From Paraliobacillus quinghaiensis (GTDB taxonomy: Bacteria; Bacillota; Bacilli; Bacillales; Amphibacillaceae), in assembly GCF_003426025.1 (NCBI RefSeq), contig NZ_QJSH01000002.1, forward strand, positions 124,001-188,000: a DNA stretch of 64,000 nucleotides. Reading direction: 5' to 3'. Every line of letters begins with the position of its first letter. Within the stretch, counting starts at the first letter, position 1. A model generated the notes under the pieces. It did not search any database. It was not told the DNA's origin and saw nothing but the letters and a program-made list of their open reading frames with translations. Of this stretch, positions 18,452-25,801 are shown piece by piece. The position numbers and the translations under genes were made by a program.

Positions 18452-18748
18452 ATGAAAGAAATTACTGCAGAAGAGCTAGCAAACAAGCTGGCAGCTAATG
18501 AGGATGTTAACATTATTGATGTTCGCGAAGATTTTGAAGTAGAAGAGGGAAAGATTCCACAAGCGAAGCATATCGCACTTGGAGAAGTTGAAGCCCGTTT
18601 AAGCGAATTAGATAAAGATAAACATTACTACATGGTTTGCCGCTCAGGTGGTAGAAGTGGTAATGCATGTCAATTCTTAACACAAAAAGGTTTTGATGTG
18701 ACAAACATGGTTGGTGGCATGATTGCTTGGCCAGGAGAAGTTAAGTAA
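18452..18748 (+). CDS. Single-domain rhodanese
   Basis: The 98-residue cytoplasmic protein is a single rhodanese domain, with 'NIIDVREDFEVEEGKIPQAKHI' and the catalytic loop Cys63-Arg-Ser-Gly-Gly-Arg-Ser. The loop sequence CRSGGRS is common in thiosulfate or persulfide sulfurtransferases. GGAGGG precedes the ATG. It lies between DsrE and TusA genes, which fits a sulfur relay DsrE-rhodanese-TusA. In B. subtilis the comparable gene yrkF is a TusA-rhodanese fusion; here the two are separate. Confidence 0.88.
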   Translation: MKEITAEELANKLAANEDVNIIDVREDFEVEEGKIPQAKHIALGEVEARLSELDKDKHYYMVCRSGGRSGNACQFLTQKGFDVTNMVGGMIAWPGEVK

Positions 18749-18802
18749 GTAATAAAAGTAAATGTTTAAAAAGATAAATTACACAACAGGAGGAATTTTA
18801 TA

Positions 18803-19033
18803 ATGGAAGCAACAAAAGTATTAGATGCAAAAGGATTGGCTTGTCCAATGCCTATCGTAAAAACAAAAAAAGCAATGGCAGAGTTAAACGCTGGAGAAGT
18901 TTTAGAAGTACATGCAACAGATCAAGGTGCTAAAAGTGACTTAACAGCTTGGGCTAAAGCTGGTGGTCATGAATTAGTAAAAGATACTGATGAAGGTGAC
19001 GTACTCAAGTTCTGGCTTAAAAAAGGTGAATAA
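18803..19033 (+). CDS. TusA-family sulfur carrier (YrkI-like)
   Basis: The 76-residue protein has the TusA signature 'LDAKGLACPMPIVKTKKAM' with the persulfide-carrying Cys14 in CPMP, and the usual 'GEVLEVHATDQGAKSDLTAWAKAGGHEL'. TusA proteins shuttle sulfane sulfur between rhodaneses, DsrE proteins and acceptors. AGGAGG precedes the ATG. It is the next-to-last gene in this transcription unit. Confidence 0.92.
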   Translation: MEATKVLDAKGLACPMPIVKTKKAMAELNAGEVLEVHATDQGAKSDLTAWAKAGGHELVKDTDEGDVLKFWLKKGE

Positions 19034-19079
19034 TTTCTAACAAGTTAGTCGACTATAACCGTAAAGGAGTAGATGTTTT

Positions 19080-19463
19080 ATGTTTCATTATACGGTAGAA
19101 TCAAACAAGACGATGCAAGAAGCAGTACAGGCTTTAGAGGAAAATTTAAAAGATCAAAAGTTCGGTATCCTTTGGCAATTTGATATAAAAGAAACATTAA
19201 ATAATAAAGGTATTGATTTTGAGCAGCCATATCTTGTCTTAGAAGTATGTAATCCAAAAGAAGCGGCGAATCTTTTAACTAAAAATCAATTGGTAGGTTA
19301 TTTCTTACCATGTAAGATTGTATTGTATCAAGATGAGGGCAAAACAAAAATTGGTATGCCAAAACCGACATCATTAATTGATTTAGTGGACGAAGAAGAG
19401 TTAGTAGCACTAGCACAAGATATAGAGAACAAATTAATAAATGCAATTGAAAAAAGTAAATAA
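19080..19463 (+). CDS. DUF302-family protein
   Basis: The 127-residue protein matches the DUF302 pattern: 'FHYTVESNKTMQEAVQALEENLKDQKFGILWQFDIKETL', 'LEVCNPKEAANLL' with a conserved cysteine, and 'GYFLPCKIVLYQDEGKTKIGMPKP' with a second. The biochemical role is unknown, but the domain often sits beside rhodanese, TusA or sulfur-oxidation genes, and its two cysteines would suit thiol chemistry. AAAGGAG precedes the ATG. It closes the sulfur operon; a strong terminator follows. Confidence 0.82.
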   Translation: MFHYTVESNKTMQEAVQALEENLKDQKFGILWQFDIKETLNNKGIDFEQPYLVLEVCNPKEAANLLTKNQLVGYFLPCKIVLYQDEGKTKIGMPKPTSLIDLVDEEELVALAQDIENKLINAIEKSK

Positions 19464-19473
19464 GGTAAAAGAA

Positions 19474-19504
19474 AAGGGGCTAACAATATTTGTTAGCCCT
19501 TTTT
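19474..19504 (+). terminator. Terminator of the sulfur operon
   Basis: GGGCTAACA pairs with TGTTAGCCC around ATATT and runs into TTTTT. The stem also covers the last codons of the convergent DUF3231-like gene. Confidence 0.88.
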
Positions 19505-20206
19505 ATCTGCTTTTTTGTGTGCTAGTTGGTCTCTATCAGGTGCTTGTGGAGCTTGTTCCATCCAGCCGTTTTGAATCATTATATTGGCACCATCTTCTGC
19601 ATAAGCACCAACCTCTGTTATAAGCCTTATGTAAGTTACTGCTAAATCATGTCTTTGGGTTGTGCCAAGGTTCCGCCCATAGTTTCCTATGCCTATTCCA
19701 TTTAATGATAAGATATTAAACATCATTATTTTATCTGAAAAAGTAGGGGAGGTTGATGCTGTTGGTAATGTATCCCATGAACTTGCTGAAGGAAGTAGTT
19801 CATCACCTAATGTGGAACCAAATATTTCAACGTGTTTATCAGCAATATCTCTCCCTCTAATCATATAATCACGGACTTTTTCTAATTTTGCAACTTGACT
19901 GAACCCAGTACACAATGTTCGTCCCAACTGGTTACGTATCATATTATAGTAGATACCGGTTATTTCGACCACATTCATTGGTCTGCGATTCCCAATACCT
20001 AGTTTAGAAAAATTTTGAATAAATACGATATAGAAATCATCTGTAAATAGACGCGGGTTTTCATTACTCACATCATTTTCAACTGAAAATCCATTAGGAA
20101 CCGGGATTTTTTCTTCATTGAAGAAAGCTGTTAGCTTCTCGATAAAATAGAGTTTACATTGTATAAATATTGGCCTATTAATAGTGGATGCTTTAATTTC
20201 TCTCAT
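19493..20206 (-). CDS. DUF3231-family protein, apparently shortened
   Basis: The C-terminal two thirds ('RRPMNVVEITGIYYNMIRNQLGRTLCTGFSQVAK', 'SDKIMMFNILSLNGIGIGNYG', 'YAEDGANIMIQNGWMEQAPQAPDR') follow the second half of DUF3231 proteins, which occur in spore formers and are usually about 330 residues with two related halves. Here only 237 residues are present: the first half keeps 'FNEEKIPVPNGFSVENDV...RLFTDDFYIVFIQNFSKLGI' and then jumps straight into the second half. About 90 residues seem to be missing in frame, and the ATG at 20206 has no clear ribosome site. It may be a degenerate or remodelled copy; function unknown. Confidence 0.6.
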   Translation of the reverse strand: MREIKASTINRPIFIQCKLYFIEKLTAFFNEEKIPVPNGFSVENDVSNENPRLFTDDFYIVFIQNFSKLGIGNRRPMNVVEITGIYYNMIRNQLGRTLCTGFSQVAKLEKVRDYMIRGRDIADKHVEIFGSTLGDELLPSASSWDTLPTASTSPTFSDKIMMFNILSLNGIGIGNYGRNLGTTQRHDLAVTYIRLITEVGAYAEDGANIMIQNGWMEQAPQAPDRDQLAHKKADKKG

Positions 20207-20275
20207 TTGTCCATTATACTGTTGTATATATGTATTTTAATGAAGTAAACAAACTTGATCAAAAGCGGTGAAAAT

Positions 20276-20893
20276 ATGTTAGAAGACACAGGGGAACGTG
20301 TTATTCCTGAAAATATGAAAATAACAAATGAATTATTAATTGAACATGTGGCGCGTTATCATTTTGCACTTCCATTCATCAAGGGTCGTGTATTGGATTT
20401 TGCGAGTGGTTCAGGGTTTGGTACACACATTATTGCAAAAAAGAAAAAGAAGGAAATTACTGAAATAATAGGTGTTGATATTGATGATTCTACGTTAGAA
20501 TACGCGAAACACCATTACTATCATCCAAAATCATCATTTTATCAAGCGGATGTAACAGACACGACGCTTCCAGAACAATTTGGTCAATTTGATACGATCG
20601 TTAGTTTTGAAACAATTGAACATGTAGAAGCAGAGGAACAGTTCTTATCTAATATTTATAATTTACTAAAGCCTGGTGGAAAATTAGTATTGTCAACGCC
20701 ATTTGGAAAGGGTAGGGACGTACCATGTGGCTCACCGTTTCATGTTCATCAGTTAACGCCTGCTGAATTTGCAAGTCTTTTTTCTGACTATTCATCTGTA
20801 ACGCATTATGTGCAAAAGGGCGCGTTAATTGAACCAAGAGACCATGCCACACTTGAGTATCATCCGCTTGGGATTGTTGTTTGTGAGAAATAA
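20276..20893 (+). CDS. Class I SAM-dependent methyltransferase
   Basis: The 205-residue protein has the Rossmann-type methyltransferase motif I 'VLDFASGSGFGTHII', an acidic motif II 'IIGVDIDDSTLEYAK' and 'FDTIVSFETIEHVEAEEQFLSNIYNLLKPGGKLVLSTP', all typical of the Methyltransf_11/23 groups. The N-terminal 'DTGERVIPENM' often occurs in enzymes acting on glycans or small metabolites; the substrate is unknown. I prefer ATG 20276 with GGTGA upstream; a TTG at 20255 extends it by seven residues. It is monocistronic. Confidence 0.8.
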   Translation: MLEDTGERVIPENMKITNELLIEHVARYHFALPFIKGRVLDFASGSGFGTHIIAKKKKKEITEIIGVDIDDSTLEYAKHHYYHPKSSFYQADVTDTTLPEQFGQFDTIVSFETIEHVEAEEQFLSNIYNLLKPGGKLVLSTPFGKGRDVPCGSPFHVHQLTPAEFASLFSDYSSVTHYVQKGALIEPRDHATLEYHPLGIVVCEK

Positions 20894-20907
20894 TGGATAA
20901 AAAGAAG

Positions 20908-20936
20908 CATGACACAAGGCGTGTCATGCTTTTATT
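20908..20936. terminator. Bidirectional terminator between the methyltransferase and the small reverse gene
   Basis: GCATGACAC pairs with GTGTCATGC around AAGGC, with T-rich sequence on the right. Confidence 0.75.
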
Positions 20937-20939
20937 CTT

Positions 20940-21083
20940 TTATTTAAACAGCTTCTTAAATGCCTTTCCTGTAGCTTTTCCTGCTACTCGTCGACCAACG
21001 CGCTTACCTACCTTACCTTTTTTGACCGCATCAATGTCATTCCACACGCGAAGCATTTTATAAATAGATGACTTTAAACTCAT
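20940..21083 (-). CDS. Small basic protein of unknown function
   Basis: This 47-residue frame starts at ATG 21083 with a strong AGGGGG ribosome site seven bases upstream and ends at 20940. The product opens 'MSLKSSIYKMLRVWNDIDAV' and continues into a Lys/Arg/Gly/Ala-rich tail. Short basic proteins of this general layout are widespread as hypothetical genes in Bacilli. The very good ribosome site, the codon pattern and the terminator next to its stop support it as real. Function unknown; the charge would suit nucleic-acid or membrane-surface contact. Confidence 0.65.
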   Translation of the reverse strand: MSLKSSIYKMLRVWNDIDAVKKGKVGKRVGRRVAGKATGKAFKKLFK

Positions 21084-21163
21084 ATCTATACCCCCTTTTG
21101 CGAAGATATCTCACCTATTTTAACAAATATTAACACTGAGAAAAATAGGATAAAGTGAACTAA

Positions 21164-21190
21164 TTGACTTTATACGTACTAGGGTATAAA
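21164..21190 (+). promoter_or_regulatory. Promoter with CstR-type operator for the methyltransferase-ccdA operon
   Basis: TTGACT (21164-21169) is followed by the palindrome ATACGTACTAGGGTAT (21172-21187), which runs into TATAAA (21185-21190; 15-base spacer). The arrangement is the same as at the cstR and rhodanese promoters. Confidence 0.65.
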
Positions 21191-21240
21191 GTTGTAATCA
21201 CATAAAAGTTTTTAATAAACAACCTAAAGGAGAACTAAAA

Positions 21241-21816
21241 ATGGCACATCATGATAAACGTTTTGATCCTGCAAAAGCTACAAAATTAATGGCAGCTGAA
21301 AGATACGATAAGTTACAACCTGAGAAGTTAATTGATTCTCTTGAAATTGGTGAAACTAATAGTGTTGCTGATTTGGGTGCTGGGTCTGGTTTTTTTACCA
21401 TACCAATGGCAGAACGGACGAAAGATACTGTTTATGCGATTGATATTGCACCCCAAATGTTAGAATTCTTAAAAGATAATGCATTAAGAAATAATACAAC
21501 TAATATTGCATATATAGAAAGTAACTTAGACAAGATCCCACTTGAAGATGCATCAGTGGATCGTGTAATGGCAGCTTTTGTGATGCACGAAGTAGATGAT
21601 TTGGAGCAAACGCTGCTTGAAATCAAGCGCATCCTAAAACCGAATGGTAAGCTGGGAATTGTTGAGTTTGAAGCAATTGAGTCAGAGTCTGGACCACCAC
21701 TAGCTATTCGAATTAGTAGGGATAAATTAGCTGACTTATTAAATCGTAATTTTGGCGACATTAATATAGAAGCGATTAATCAAATTAACTATCTAGCAGT
21801 TGCATCTAAGAAGTAA
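21241..21816 (+). CDS. SAM-dependent methyltransferase (UbiE/Methyltransf_11 type)
   Basis: The 191-residue protein has motif I 'SVADLGAGSGFFTIPMAER', motif II 'VYAIDIAPQMLEFLK' and 'VDRVMAAFVMHEVDDLEQTLLEIKRILKPNGKLGIVEFE', as in UbiE-like and arsenite- or thiol-type methyltransferases. There is no arsenite-binding cysteine set, in fact no cysteine at all, so an ArsM role is unlikely. AAGGAG precedes the ATG. It stands behind a CstR-type operator and heads an operon with a membrane protein, CcdA and a thioredoxin, so a thiol or hydrogen sulfide methylation role is possible but is only inference. Confidence 0.8.
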   Translation: MAHHDKRFDPAKATKLMAAERYDKLQPEKLIDSLEIGETNSVADLGAGSGFFTIPMAERTKDTVYAIDIAPQMLEFLKDNALRNNTTNIAYIESNLDKIPLEDASVDRVMAAFVMHEVDDLEQTLLEIKRILKPNGKLGIVEFEAIESESGPPLAIRISRDKLADLLNRNFGDINIEAINQINYLAVASKK

Positions 21817-21848
21817 ATGTTAAATTGCGTTAAAAGGGAGGTTATTTA

Positions 21849-22502
21849 ATGCCGGCAGCTTTTATGTTAGGCCCAATAGTAATGAAAAGTTCTTTAATTT
21901 TTACTGTAATCAGTTTTATTATAGGTTTTTTTGTATTTTGGTTTAATGGTCCGTATACCAAAGAAAAAACAAAACGCTATCTTGACCATGTCAGTAATTA
22001 TTTAATAATTTTTGTCGTGGCACTTTGGATTAGTAAAATAGCACTTCATTTTTCTATCTTTCTTAAAGACCCTATTGCGGTGTTAGCTTTTCCAAGTAAC
22101 TCTACGGCGTTTTATATAGCGATTATTTTATTAAGTGGATATGGTTGGTATCAAATAAAAAAAGCTTTGTTTGAAGTTAAACCTTTTCTGCTAACATTGA
22201 TTTTTGTCTTAATTGTGGCTTCCTTTAGCTTTATATTTAGTCAATTGGTCTTTTTTACAAGTCCCTTTTCTGTTTTGCAACTCGGTTTATATTTTGTATT
22301 GGTGCTACTTATGTTGCTGGTACAAGGAAAAGTTAATGATGGTTTATTGATAGGTATAAGCCTGGTAATATGGGGAGTAGGTCATGGCTTATTAGGATTA
22401 TTTAACCAACAAGTTATATTTCAGTTTTCGGTGGATAGTTGGTTCTTCATAATGATAGGGCTAATTGGGGTTCTTCTTTTGGTTCGAAGCAAAAAGGTAT
22501 GA
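21849..22502 (+). CDS. Polytopic membrane protein of unknown function
   Basis: The 217-residue protein is almost entirely hydrophobic with about seven membrane segments (near residues 12-31, 48-66, 84-103, 110-128, 135-152, 162-180 and 190-211). I recognise no named family and no cysteine, histidine cluster or charged motif that would point to a function. GGGAGG precedes the ATG. It lies between the methyltransferase and ccdA, all in one direction with 30-50 base gaps, so it is probably part of the same membrane thiol-redox unit. Confidence 0.7.
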   Translation: MPAAFMLGPIVMKSSLIFTVISFIIGFFVFWFNGPYTKEKTKRYLDHVSNYLIIFVVALWISKIALHFSIFLKDPIAVLAFPSNSTAFYIAIILLSGYGWYQIKKALFEVKPFLLTLIFVLIVASFSFIFSQLVFFTSPFSVLQLGLYFVLVLLMLLVQGKVNDGLLIGISLVIWGVGHGLLGLFNQQVIFQFSVDSWFFIMIGLIGVLLLVRSKKV

Positions 22503-22550
22503 AATAGTAGTTGAAATCATACTTTTTAACGTGATAAGGAGGTATTTTTT

Positions 22551-23294
22551 ATGCAACAAGCTGCAGATTTAACAATATGGCTTGCTTTTGGTGCAGGTAT
22601 GTTATCTTTCTTATCTCCTTGTACATTACCTCTTTTTCCAGCCTACCTGTCTTACATAACGGGAATGAGTGTTAAAGAACTGCAAGGACATAAAGAAAAG
22701 AATGTACAAGCACGTCTATTATTTCATGCGATATTTTTCTTATTGGGTGTATCGATGATCTTTTTAAGTTTAGGAATCGGTGTATCAATGTTTGGTCAAT
22801 GGATGCAAGGTCTATTATCAGGTGAGTCTGGCATTTTCATTCAGCGTATTGCGGGTATTTTTATTATCATCATGGGGTTATTTGTTGGTGGTTGGTTTAC
22901 ATTTAAGCCATTATTGAAAGAAACGCGCTTACGTTTTAAGCAGAAACCGTCTGGATTAATTGGTAGCTTCTTTATTGGAATTGGATTTGCAGCAGGTTGG
23001 ACTCCTTGTATTGGACCAATTTTTGCTTCCATTTTGGTTATTGCTGGTAGTAATCCAACACAGGGTGCTGTCTATACTGTTTTTTATATTATAGGGTTTG
23101 CTTTACCATTTCTCGTTCTAACTTTTTTCTTAGGATACGCTAAATGGCTTGTGCGTTATACAAAAAAAATTACCCAAGTAGGTGGAGCGATCATGATTTT
23201 GTTTGGTGTATTGCTCTTTACGGGACAATTAGCAAGAATATCGAATTTTTTATTACGAGTCGTTCAAGACTCATGGTTAGCTAACTTGGGATAG
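22551..23294 (+). CDS. ccdA: CcdA/DsbD-like transmembrane thiol-reductant carrier
   Basis: The 247-residue protein has six or more membrane segments with the two conserved cysteines Cys24 in 'FLSPCTLPLFPAYLSY' and Cys153 in 'GWTPCIGPIFASIL'. CcdA-family proteins carry reducing equivalents from cytosolic thioredoxin across the membrane to extracytoplasmic thioredoxins such as ResA. AAGGAGG precedes the ATG. The next gene encodes such a ResA-like partner, so the two form a complete outward reductant relay. Confidence 0.9.
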   Translation: MQQAADLTIWLAFGAGMLSFLSPCTLPLFPAYLSYITGMSVKELQGHKEKNVQARLLFHAIFFLLGVSMIFLSLGIGVSMFGQWMQGLLSGESGIFIQRIAGIFIIIMGLFVGGWFTFKPLLKETRLRFKQKPSGLIGSFFIGIGFAAGWTPCIGPIFASILVIAGSNPTQGAVYTVFYIIGFALPFLVLTFFLGYAKWLVRYTKKITQVGGAIMILFGVLLFTGQLARISNFLLRVVQDSWLANLG

Positions 23295-23320
23295 GAGGGG
23301 TTTATATCAAAAAGACAATC

Positions 23321-23908
23321 TTGGTTCTGATCTTAGTAGGAATGTTCGGTTGGGCTGTTTATGATTTAACGGATAATGAAGAAACAGATAGGTCAGACTT
23401 TGAAACGATCAATGAATCAGAAGTGGAAACAGGTCAAAGGGAAAATGAGAGTGAAGTGAGTGAACAAGAGCAGGATAAAGGAAATATAGGTATACAAGTT
23501 GGTAATGAAGCACCAAATTTTAGTTTGGAGACCTTATCGGGTGAGAAGGTTCAACTAGCGGATTATCGTGGAGAGCGCGTTATGCTCAATTTTTGGGCAA
23601 CATGGTGTCCACCTTGTCGCGCAGAGATGCCTGATATGCAAAAATTCCATGAGCAAACGGATATAAAAATTTTAGCTGTTAATTTAACAGAATCAGAAGC
23701 GGCAAGGCAAGATGTTCATGATTTTGTGGAGGAGTATGGGTTAACTTTTCCTATACTAATGGATGAAAACACGAACGTAGCAACAGAATATGCAATTCGA
23801 CCGATTCCAACTACGTATATGATTGATTCAAATGGAATTATTCAGCAAAAGTCTTTTGGACCAATGAATTATGAACAAATGGTTCAAGCATTGAATGTGA
23901 TGGAATAA
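23321..23908 (+). CDS. Membrane-anchored ResA/TlpA-like thioredoxin
   Basis: The protein has an N-terminal membrane helix, an acidic Glu/Ser-rich linker (about residues 18-55) and a TlpA-like domain with the redox pair Cys96-Pro-Pro-Cys99 in 'NFWATWCPPCRAEMPDM', then 'YAIRPIPTTYMID' with the cis-proline. It should face outside and receive electrons from the CcdA encoded just before it. The start is odd: AGGAGGGG at 23294-23300 is 20 bases from the TTG at 23321, while the in-frame codon six bases after it is ATC (23306), which would give MKKTIL. Either ATC initiation or a one-base error is possible. Confidence 0.85.
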   Translation: MVLILVGMFGWAVYDLTDNEETDRSDFETINESEVETGQRENESEVSEQEQDKGNIGIQVGNEAPNFSLETLSGEKVQLADYRGERVMLNFWATWCPPCRAEMPDMQKFHEQTDIKILAVNLTESEAARQDVHDFVEEYGLTFPILMDENTNVATEYAIRPIPTTYMIDSNGIIQQKSFGPMNYEQMVQALNVME

Positions 23909-23998
23909 GTTAAAATCCTTTGTCTATTATAAAACCTTTTTGGCTAAAATAAGTAATGTAAAGTGAAGCAATGAAGTGGACACCTTACAATCATTATA

Positions 23999-24013
23999 TT
24001 ATAATAATTATAA
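23999..24013. promoter_or_regulatory. PerR box upstream of dps
   Basis: TTATAATAATTATAA matches the PerR consensus TTATAATNATTATAA at every position and lies 33 bases before the dps start codon. PerR represses peroxide-defence genes in Bacilli until oxidised. Confidence 0.85.
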
Positions 24014-24046
24014 AGTAATAATTAAAACAATAAGGTGGTATTACAA

Positions 24047-24499
24047 ATGACAAATGAAAATCAAGCATTACAACAACAACTAAATCAATTAGTAGCAACA
24101 CATGGTGTATTTTTTACAAAATTACATCAACACCATTGGTATGTAAAAGGGCACAACTTTTTTGTTTTACATGAAAAGTTTGAGGAATTATATAATGAAG
24201 TAAATGAAAAGTTTGATGAATTTGCAGAACGTCTGTTAACAATCGGTGGAAGTCCGTATTCTACTTTAAAAGAGTTTTTAGAAAATGCAACAATTGATGA
24301 AAAGCCATATAGTAAGGAAGTATCTGCTGAAGAAATGGTTAAATCAGTGATTAACGATTATAAAATTATTCAGAAAGAATTAGCTAAAGGGATACAGCTT
24401 GCAGGTGAAGCTGGCGATGATATTAGTGAAGACTTGATGATTGGTTATAAAACAAGTGTAGATAAAACATTATGGATGCTGACCGCTTACGTAAGATAA
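24047..24499 (+). CDS. dps: Dps-family mini-ferritin (MrgA-like)
   Basis: The 150-residue protein is a ferritin-like four-helix bundle with the Dps ferroxidase residues in 'KLHQHHWYVKGHNFFVLHEKFEELYNEVNEKFDEFAERLL'. Dps proteins form a dodecamer that oxidises Fe2+ with hydrogen peroxide and stores the iron, protecting DNA. I chose ATG 24047, twelve bases after AAGGTGG; an in-frame GTG at 24035 lies within that site. The perfect PerR box just upstream indicates induction by peroxide, as for B. subtilis mrgA. A terminator follows. Confidence 0.93.
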   Translation: MTNENQALQQQLNQLVATHGVFFTKLHQHHWYVKGHNFFVLHEKFEELYNEVNEKFDEFAERLLTIGGSPYSTLKEFLENATIDEKPYSKEVSAEEMVKSVINDYKIIQKELAKGIQLAGEAGDDISEDLMIGYKTSVDKTLWMLTAYVR

Positions 24500-24505
24500 T
24501 AATAC

Positions 24506-24539
24506 GAGCCTCTTACTATTATGGGTAAGGGGCTCTTTT
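24506..24539 (+). terminator. Terminator of dps
   Basis: GAGCCTCTTAC pairs with GTAAGGGGCTC around a short loop and ends in TTTT. The 310 bases from 24500 to 24809 also contain the distant inverted repeat GTAGGTGAGA (24557-24566) / TCTCACCTAC (24606-24615) and no gene. Confidence 0.8.
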
Positions 24540-24754
24540 GTTTGCCATTATACCTTTAGTAGGTGAGAACATTGTATATAGAACTTTGGGGAAGTCATGA
24601 ACAAATCTCACCTACAATCAAAGTGTAACAGACTATTGTTATAGAAGAAACCATTCCAAACAAAATCAATCTTTGTAACGGTTTGTTGGCAGCCTTAAGA
24701 TAGGGCGCTAGCACTTGCATGTAAATAATTTCGCCAGATTAATGTATATAATAA

Positions 24755-24797
24755 AATAGTGGTAAAAGGGTTAATTCAACCCCTTACCACTATTTTG
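24755..24797 (-). terminator. Terminator after the yjcZ-type gene
   Basis: AATAGTGGTAA..GGGTT and AACCCC..TTACCACTATT form a long stem around TAATTC. It lies just beyond the stop codon of the reverse YjcZ-type gene. Confidence 0.7.
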
Positions 24798-24809
24798 TTG
24801 CATTACTTT

Positions 24810-24920
24810 TTAATAAAAAGAAGCGCCGACAATAATTAACAAGATAAATAAAACTACAATTAAGGCAAAGCCTCCGCCATAGCCGGCTTGAGGATAGCCA
24901 CATCCACCATAGTGACCCAT
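24810..24920 (-). CDS. YjcZ-family sporulation protein
   Basis: This 36-residue frame starts at ATG 24920 behind AAGGTGG and ends at 24810. The product has a Gly/Tyr-rich N-terminus ('[17 protein letters not shown]') and one C-terminal membrane helix ending 'IIVGASFY', the exact layout of the YjcZ/YhjM-type tiny proteins found in spore formers. These are expressed in sporulation and associate with the spore; their function is not known. Confidence 0.85.
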   Translation of the reverse strand: MGHYGGCGYPQAGYGGGFALIVVLFILLIIVGASFY

Positions 24921-25012
24921 TTTTTTCACCACCTTATTGTCTTGACTACTATACAATATGTAAATCGATGATTGTGTTGTAGGCTGATGACTATAAAGTG
25001 TTTATTTGGGCT

Positions 25013-25801
25013 TTAATCAATTAATCCTATTTTTTTCAAGCCATTATAGATTCCGTTATCTTCAACTGTTGTGGTTTGATGCTTTGCATAAGCGAATAAA
25101 TCCTGATGCGCATTTCCCATTGCAAAACTTTCTCCTACATATTCAAGCATTTGTTTATCGTTCATACCATCTCCAAAAGCAATTGCGTTAGAAGGTTCAA
25201 ATCCTAACTCATCTAATGCTATTTTAATTGCTCTACCTTTATTAACATTTTCCCGAATAACATCATAATTGTGTGTAAAGTCGGCAACGTTTACTTGGGA
25301 AAAGAAAATAGGCTCATTGGTTTCATATAACGGTATTTCAGGTTCTGTTAAATTCATGATTGTGATGCCCAGAATATTTTCCGCTTGATCTGTTGTGAAT
25401 AGATGATTTTGTTTTAAATCAAAATTTGCAATAAATTGTTTTACATACGATTTATCTAGAGAAGTAAATAGGTTTTTATCACTTGTGTAAAGTACCATTT
25501 CATGATCATGTTGTTCACAAACTTTAAGGTAATATTCTACTGTTTCTTTTTTCATTGCTTCATTTAAAATTTCTCGATCTTGGTAAATGGCAAACGCTCC
25601 ATTGTAACCAATGAAAGAATGGATATCTAATTCTTCTGCAATATGACTTACTTCATGTAATGGTCTACCTGTAGCTAGAAAAATTTCCAATCCTTTAGCC
25701 TTAACTTGTCGAATAGCTTCTCTCGTTGAATTCTCAATTGTATGATCTGGTTTTAAAATGGTTCCGTCGATATCTAAAAAAAGTGCTTTGTATTCAGTCA
25801 T
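25013..25801 (-). CDS. HAD-superfamily Cof-type phosphatase
   Basis: The 262-residue protein has HAD motif I 'ALFLDIDGTILKPD' with nucleophile Asp, motif II in 'IFLATGRP' and motif IV 'AFGDGMNDKQML'. The cap domain is of the Cof/YidA type, whose members dephosphorylate sugar phosphates, pyridoxal phosphate or flavin mononucleotide. I use ATG 25801 with AGGAGA five bases upstream instead of the longer frame start. It is monocistronic. Substrate cannot be told from sequence. Two more Cof-type enzymes lie in this window (26958 and 61551). Confidence 0.85.
   Translation of the reverse strand: MTEYKALFLDIDGTILKPDHTIENSTREAIRQVKAKGLEIFLATGRPLHEVSHIAEELDIHSFIGYNGAFAIYQDREILNEAMKKETVEYYLKVCEQHDHEMVLYTSDKNLFTSLDKSYVKQFIANFDLKQNHLFTTDQAENILGITIMNLTEPEIPLYETNEPIFFSQVNVADFTHNYDVIRENVNKGRAIKIALDELGFEPSNAIAFGDGMNDKQMLEYVGESFAMGNAHQDLFAYAKHQTTTVEDNGIYNGLKKIGLID

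Noticed and set aside
24557-24615. Riboswitch or small RNA at the GTAGGTGAGA / TCTCACCTAC inverted repeat
   Set aside because: The 39-base loop has no inner structure and no promoter or terminator frames it; noted only as an inverted repeat.
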